A stretch of DNA of 64,000 nt from Candidatus Iainarchaeum sp. (GTDB taxonomy: Archaea > Iainarchaeota > Iainarchaeia > Iainarchaeales > JAFCCW01): the NCBI GenBank assembly GCA_017609985.1, contig JAFCCW010000010.1, positions 1-64,000 on the forward strand, read 5' to 3'. A model generated the notes under the pieces. It was not told the origin of the DNA. It saw nothing but the letters and a program-made list of their open reading frames with translations, and did not search any database. A program made the translations under genes and the position numbers. This document shows, piece by piece, positions 59,392 to 64,000 of the stretch (its first letter is position 1; each line of letters opens with the position of its first letter).

Positions 59392-61020
59392 TTGAGTGAC
59401 TTAAAGGACTTTGCAAAAAACTGGCGTATTCTTCTCCTTCTAGCATTAGTAATGCTTTCATTTTTATTTATTGGACTGAACGGGCTTCAATTTGGAATAG
59501 ACTTTAGCGGAGGAACACAGTTTCAAATTCATTTAGGTGAAAAAATTACTGACCCTGCTGAAATGTCAAAAATAACTGCTGTTTTGTTTCAAAGAATGGA
59601 TGCTTATGGCTTGAAGGATACAAAGGTTACTTCTTGGGGAAACGAATTTGTTGTAGCTCAATTAGCTGAAACAGACCCTAAACGAGTTGAAGAAATCGAG
59701 TCAGTAATCAAAAAGCAGGGCTTGTTTGAAGTAACTCTTGACGGAAACATAATTTTTACAGGAAACGATATAATTGATATTTCCAGAGACCCTTCCAGAG
59801 GCTATGGTTTCAGAGACCTAGCTAACATGGTTGAATGGCATCTTCCATTTATGCTAAGAGACGCTGCTTCCCAGCGCTTTACTGAAGCAGCGTTTCACAA
59901 ATGTTCTGTTATTTCATATGACCCGTCCAGCGGATATGTTTACGAGTGTGAAAAAACATATTTCTTCCTTGACAGGCCAAGCACAGCAGTTATTGTAATT
60001 CCTCAAGAACTCTTCCTTGCAGACAGACAAGCCTTGCTTGCTGGAAATTCTCTTGAAAGCATTCCTGAAGGCACAAAGATAGAGAATCTTTTGCTAAATG
60101 CTGGAGTTCCAAATATTGTAATAAAAGACAGCAATATTTCCTCTGCGCAAATTCAGAAACTCTCTTCTCTTGCAGAAGAAAAAAGATTTGCTGTTGTTCC
60201 TTCAACTATTGACCAATCCACAAAAGACTTGCTTGAAGGTTTAGGTTTTGAATTATCAGAAATTTCTGTTGCTGCTAATACTTCAATTCCCTGGATTTGG
60301 GAAGTAACTGGTGCACAGCAGATTATTTCTCTTGGAGAAGATATTGCAAACATGGACAAGGCATCTGTTGACCAAGCTGAAAAATTTTCAAATCTTGTAA
60401 TTCGTGGTTTTGCTGGCGATGCAGACACTGCTCAATCCGAGCTAAGAGGTCTTGCGACACTTCTTGAATCAGGTTCTCTTTCAGTTCCTGTCGAAAGTGT
60501 CAGCAAGGAAACAATTTCTCCTCTTCTTGGAGAATCATTCCTCTTCAACGCAGCACTTATTGCATTTGTAGCTTTGCTGGTTGTAGCAATTGTTCTTTAC
60601 ATTAGGTACAGATATCTTCAGTTAATCATTCCAATGGTTTTCACTGCATTGAGTGAGGTAATCTTGATTCTTGGTTTTGCTGCAATGATTCACTGGAATC
60701 TAGATCTTGCCGCAGTTGCAGGAATTCTAGCAGCAGTTGGAACTGGTGTAGATGACCAAATAATAATAACTGATGAGTTAAGCAGAAAAGGAAAAGCAGC
60801 AGAATCAGGCTCTCTGGTCACAAGGATTTCAAGAGCTTTCTTCATAATCATGGCTGCTGCTGCAACAACTATTGCAACAATGTCTCCAATCATATTCCTT
60901 GGATTTGGTTTAGGAAAACTTGTTGGTTTTGCAATAACTACTATTGCCGGAGTAATAATCGGAGTATTCATCACAAGACCTGCGTTTGGAGAAATTGCAA
61001 AGCGCGTAATTAAGGACTAG
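59392..61020 (+). CDS. secD: Protein-export membrane protein SecD
   Basis: GLNGLQFGIDFSGGTQFQI; AAVGTGVDDQIIITDEL; follows secF directly. Confidence 0.92.
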   Translation: MSDLKDFAKNWRILLLLALVMLSFLFIGLNGLQFGIDFSGGTQFQIHLGEKITDPAEMSKITAVLFQRMDAYGLKDTKVTSWGNEFVVAQLAETDPKRVEEIESVIKKQGLFEVTLDGNIIFTGNDIIDISRDPSRGYGFRDLANMVEWHLPFMLRDAASQRFTEAAFHKCSVISYDPSSGYVYECEKTYFFLDRPSTAVIVIPQELFLADRQALLAGNSLESIPEGTKIENLLLNAGVPNIVIKDSNISSAQIQKLSSLAEEKRFAVVPSTIDQSTKDLLEGLGFELSEISVAANTSIPWIWEVTGAQQIISLGEDIANMDKASVDQAEKFSNLVIRGFAGDADTAQSELRGLATLLESGSLSVPVESVSKETISPLLGESFLFNAALIAFVALLVVAIVLYIRYRYLQLIIPMVFTALSEVILILGFAAMIHWNLDLAAVAGILAAVGTGVDDQIIITDELSRKGKAAESGSLVTRISRAFFIIMAAAATTIATMSPIIFLGFGLGKLVGFAITTIAGVIIGVFITRPAFGEIAKRVIKD

Positions 61021-61120
61021 TTCAACATTCAAAGAACTAGTTCAATTTTGTTTAAACTATAAACTAGTTTAAAATTTGTTTAAACCAGTCTAATTTTCAA
61101 ATAGACACTCTAAAGAGTTT

Positions 61121-61600
61121 CTAAATCAGTTCACTAAAATCTTTTATTCCAGTAATTCTTTTAGTCAAATAAAACCAGGACATAATGATTGCTCCAGCCA
61201 TTGCATACCAGCTTGCAACATGCACTGCTTCAGCAAAATCAAGTCCCTGGGAAGAGGAAAGAAGAACAATGTAGACTCTTGCAAGATTCAACAACAGCAA
61301 AGCAATGCTTCCTGCAAGAAAAACCAGAATCTTTTTTTTCAAATCAGGTTTTCTAAGAGAAAAAACAATTGATGCAAGCACTGCGGATGAAACAAGTCCT
61401 GTGCAACTTGCGCCTATTTCAAAGTTTCCATTTTCCATCAACACAAGGTTTTCCTGTCGCTCCAATGAAAGCAGACCTGCTTCTGTTTCCGCAATCCCGT
61501 TCTCTAATGAATCCAATGGAGCTAGAAAAATCAGTGTCTGAAGCACAAGAAACACTGCAAAAAATTTTGCAAGAAAAACAACTGCTTTTTTTTCTACCAT
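61121..61600 (-). CDS. Archaeosortase/exosortase-family protein
   Basis: ASCTGLVSSAVLASIVF (Cys), LLNLARVYIVLLSS (Arg), VHVASWYAMAGAIIMSWF (His) in TM context. Confidence 0.8.
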   Translation of the reverse strand: MVEKKAVVFLAKFFAVFLVLQTLIFLAPLDSLENGIAETEAGLLSLERQENLVLMENGNFEIGASCTGLVSSAVLASIVFSLRKPDLKKKILVFLAGSIALLLLNLARVYIVLLSSSQGLDFAEAVHVASWYAMAGAIIMSWFYLTKRITGIKDFSELI

Positions 61601-62127
61601 GGAACTCGCTTCATTTTTATCTTAAATGCAATCACGTTAGAAATCTTGTGAACAAGAAGGGTCAATATTACGATTATGCCCACTTCCATTAGCTCTGGCA
61701 TATAAAGAAAGCTTCCAAAAAGCAAGGCCCCCACTACAAAATCTAGCTGGTCTACTCCAAATAATGCTTCTCCTCGCTCAATGCTTGCTCGTCTCTTAAA
61801 AAAGCTTGCAATAATATCTCCAAGAACAGCACCTAATGCAACCAGTAAACCATAAAGTGCATAATTGTCTGTTAAACTAAGAGTATAGCTTGGAAACGAA
61901 GTCTGCAAAATCAATCCTGCAAGAGCACCAAAAAATATTCCCGCAACAGTTCCCTGCCATGTTTTTCCGTTTCCAAAAATTCTTTTGTTGTCTAAAAAAT
62001 TGAGTCCAAAATCAATTGGAATGTCTCCTCCAAAAACCATTGCACAAGCATTTGCAATATACATTGGAGCAATCATTAACAATATCTTTAATAGCAAAAA
62101 CAAGCCCATCGAATTACCTATAACCAA
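61594..62127 (-). CDS. carS: CDP-archaeol synthase
   Basis: MYIANACAMVFGGDIPIDFGLNFLDNKRIFGNGKTWQGTVAGIFFG. Confidence 0.9.
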   Translation of the reverse strand: MVIGNSMGLFLLLKILLMIAPMYIANACAMVFGGDIPIDFGLNFLDNKRIFGNGKTWQGTVAGIFFGALAGLILQTSFPSYTLSLTDNYALYGLLVALGAVLGDIIASFFKRRASIERGEALFGVDQLDFVVGALLFGSFLYMPELMEVGIIVILTLLVHKISNVIAFKIKMKRVPW

Positions 62128-62149
62128 AAAACAATTTAAATAGTTCTAG

Positions 62150-62824
62150 TCAAAGAAGAAGAAACAAAACAAAAGCAGTTATTGCTCCTGAAAAACTCCC
62201 TAAAAAATTAACTTCTGTATTATTTAATTTTCCTTTCAGTTCAAGAGTTGCTCCAAAAAAAGAATCAACCAAGCTTCCAACAAAACCAGAGCAAAGAATA
62301 ATCAGAATGCTCAATGGATTGGAATACCAGTAAAAATGAATTCCTCCAATAATCAAAGCTCCCGCAATTGAAGCAAGCAATCCAAGAGTTGTTACTCCTC
62401 CGTCAGTTCCAGGACTAACTTCTTTGAGATTTGTTATAAGTCTTGGTTTTTTCTTTGAAAGCAAGCCTATTTCGCTTGAAAGCGTGTCTGCAAGAGCGGC
62501 AGCCATGGCCCCAAAAAAAGCAATGTCTATATTTGCAATAAGTGCAATAAATGCAGCACTGCTGTTTCCAATAATATTACCTGTTGTTCTTTGTTCGTGA
62601 GACACAGCTCTGTTTTTTCTGCTGATTCTTGTGCTAATATCTGCCACAACAAAAAATAAGACTACTACGAGAAAATGCTTAAAACTTCCAAGTAAATAGA
62701 AAAGTAATCCGATTATTATTCCAATAATCACTCCTTTTTTGTCAAGTGATTTTTTTTTGAGCGAAATTATTGAGAATAAGATAATTATCCCGAGTACGAG
62801 CCCAATTTCAAGAAAAAAGTCCAT
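62150..62824 (-). CDS. DUF92 family membrane protein
   Basis: AALADTLSSEIGLLSKKKPRLITNLKEVSPGTDGGVTTLG; SGFVGSLVDSFFGATLE. Confidence 0.9.
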   Translation of the reverse strand: MDFFLEIGLVLGIIILFSIISLKKKSLDKKGVIIGIIIGLLFYLLGSFKHFLVVVLFFVVADISTRISRKNRAVSHEQRTTGNIIGNSSAAFIALIANIDIAFFGAMAAALADTLSSEIGLLSKKKPRLITNLKEVSPGTDGGVTTLGLLASIAGALIIGGIHFYWYSNPLSILIILCSGFVGSLVDSFFGATLELKGKLNNTEVNFLGSFSGAITAFVLFLLL

Positions 62825-62825
62825 C

Positions 62826-63425
62826 TTATTTCACTTTAAGGGTTGCTGTTTTTGCTATTTCAACTCTCTTAATTGGTGAAATCTTTTTTGCATTCTTAAA
62901 AATTTTAAGAGCAAGCACTCCAAATATTGCTTCTTGTTCAAGCTGTCTAAAGCTCTTTTTTACAGCAGATTTTTCAACAGCTTCTCTCATAATATGGCTT
63001 ATTTTTGTTTTCTGGCTCTTATTTGCCTTTTTTGAAGTAATTGTAATTGCTTTAAGCTTAACCTTGACTTTATCGCTTGTGACAACTGTTTGAACAGTTT
63101 CTATCTTGCTTCTTCTTCTTCTAATAATTCTTTTAAGATATGGTTCGTCAACAACATGTCCCTTTGTTACTGTTAACGCGTTGTCTCCTTGCACGCTTTC
63201 AATCATAAAACTAACTGTAATGTGCCTGTGCTTTCTTTCAGCTGTTAATGAGCCAAGATTAACCTTGAGTGTTCTTCCAATTAAGAGCTCGGGTTTTTCA
63301 GAAGGAGTTTCTCCAAGAACTTTTCTGTCAAATTCTCCTGGAGCGATTATCTTAAACCATCGCTTCTTTTTCCACTTGCTCACAGTTCTTTTTGAACTAC
63401 TTTTTTTGATTTCTTTTTTTCCCAT
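62826..63425 (-). CDS. rps3ae: 30S ribosomal protein eS1 (S3Ae)
   Basis: KWKKKRWFKIIAPGEFDRKVLGETPSEKPELLIGRTLKVNLGSLT. Confidence 0.93.
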   Translation of the reverse strand: MGKKEIKKSSSKRTVSKWKKKRWFKIIAPGEFDRKVLGETPSEKPELLIGRTLKVNLGSLTAERKHRHITVSFMIESVQGDNALTVTKGHVVDEPYLKRIIRRRRSKIETVQTVVTSDKVKVKLKAITITSKKANKSQKTKISHIMREAVEKSAVKKSFRQLEQEAIFGVLALKIFKNAKKISPIKRVEIAKTATLKVK

Positions 63426-63429
63426 AAAA

Positions 63430-63546
63430 TCACTTCATTTTTTGAACAATCTTGTCACATTTTTCAACAATTTCTTCTAGTTCTATTTCCATTTTTTCTT
63501 CCAAAAACTTTTTTTCATCTTTTTTAGCAGAAACCAAAAATTCCAT
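63430..63546 (-). CDS. 38-aa acidic helical microprotein
   Basis: Own reading: MEFLVSAKKDEKKFLEEKMEIELEEIVEKCDKIVQKMK*; between uS15 and eS1. Confidence 0.5.
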   Translation of the reverse strand: MEFLVSAKKDEKKFLEEKMEIELEEIVEKCDKIVQKMK

Positions 63547-63561
63547 TAGCCACCAACTCAA

Positions 63562-64000
63562 TTATTTTGCGAGAAGCTCTGCGGTTTCCTCAGTATATCT
63601 CCAGTCTGCTGGAAGTCTTTTCTTTGACTTGTAATATTTTACTAATCGTCTTATTTTTGAAACAGTCAACTGATGACCTCTTTTAGCACTATAATCCTTG
63701 TTGTTCTCACCCATGTGAGATTTTAATTTAACACTTTTTCTTACCAGATTCATTAAGTCTTCTGGAATCTCGTCAAGAAGATTTTGTTCTCTTAAAATTT
63801 GCTGAACAGTTTTTTCAGTGGCAGCTTTTACATCTGGCACTCCATACTGGTCTCTAAGAATAATTCCTATTTCGCTGGGGGAATGACCTGCATTTGCAAG
63901 GTTAACTATTGCTTCAGTAATTTCCTCTGCATTAAAGGAAACCCAGCTTGGGTTTTCTCTTGAAGCAGGCTTTGTAGAGCCTGATTTTCCTCTTTTTCTC
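63562..64000 (-). CDS. rps15: 30S ribosomal protein uS15 (5' end outside window)
   Basis: Reads to the window edge: KRGKSGSTKPASRENPSWVSFNAEEITEAIVNLANAGHSPSEIGIILRDQYGVPDVKAATEKTVQQIL...; the track start is internal. Confidence 0.93.
   Translation of the reverse strand, partial: RKRGKSGSTKPASRENPSWVSFNAEEITEAIVNLANAGHSPSEIGIILRDQYGVPDVKAATEKTVQQILREQNLLDEIPEDLMNLVRKSVKLKSHMGENNKDYSAKRGHQLTVSKIRRLVKYYKSKKRLPADWRYTEETAELLAK

Noticed and set aside
1-64000. CRISPR arrays, rRNA operons, insertion sequences
   Set aside because: No regularly spaced repeats, rRNA-like sequence or transposase ORF found by reading.

Overview
This looks like an archaeal chromosome segment: AT-rich, densely coding, probably DPANN-grade (inferred from gene content, not proven). 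Recognisable core genes include taw3, thpR, a class I CCA-adding enzyme, tRNA-Arg(UCG), aEF-1beta with its Zn-ribbon partner, rad50, eS17, rpoK, herA and nurA. Also present are an AK6-type kinase, aCPSF1, psmB, an FKBP PPIase, NAC, a Hel308-type helicase, sepF, cdc6/orc1, both PolD subunits (DP1 disrupted), UPF0147, NOG1, secF/secD, an archaeosortase-like protein, carS, DUF92, eS1 and uS15. Between these lie many secreted or membrane-anchored proteins, including a 1674-aa one, and many small Zn-ribbon ORFs. The strongest unexplained signal is an 11-nt element, GTTCACCGGAA, found exactly four times, each about 18-22 nt upstream of a TATA-like box. It precedes nurA(-Zn-herA), a degenerate family-B DNA polymerase, a small Zn protein, and a microprotein/PC4-like ssDNA-binding unit. 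This could be an undescribed, possibly genome-maintenance, regulon. Other notable points: a dispersed TATACATAA(C) motif enriched at 18.5-31 kb, a disrupted polymerase D small subunit, several interrupted genes at 21-24 kb, and a three-copy Cys/Tyr repeat in the giant surface protein. All calls are by eye; no database searches were run.
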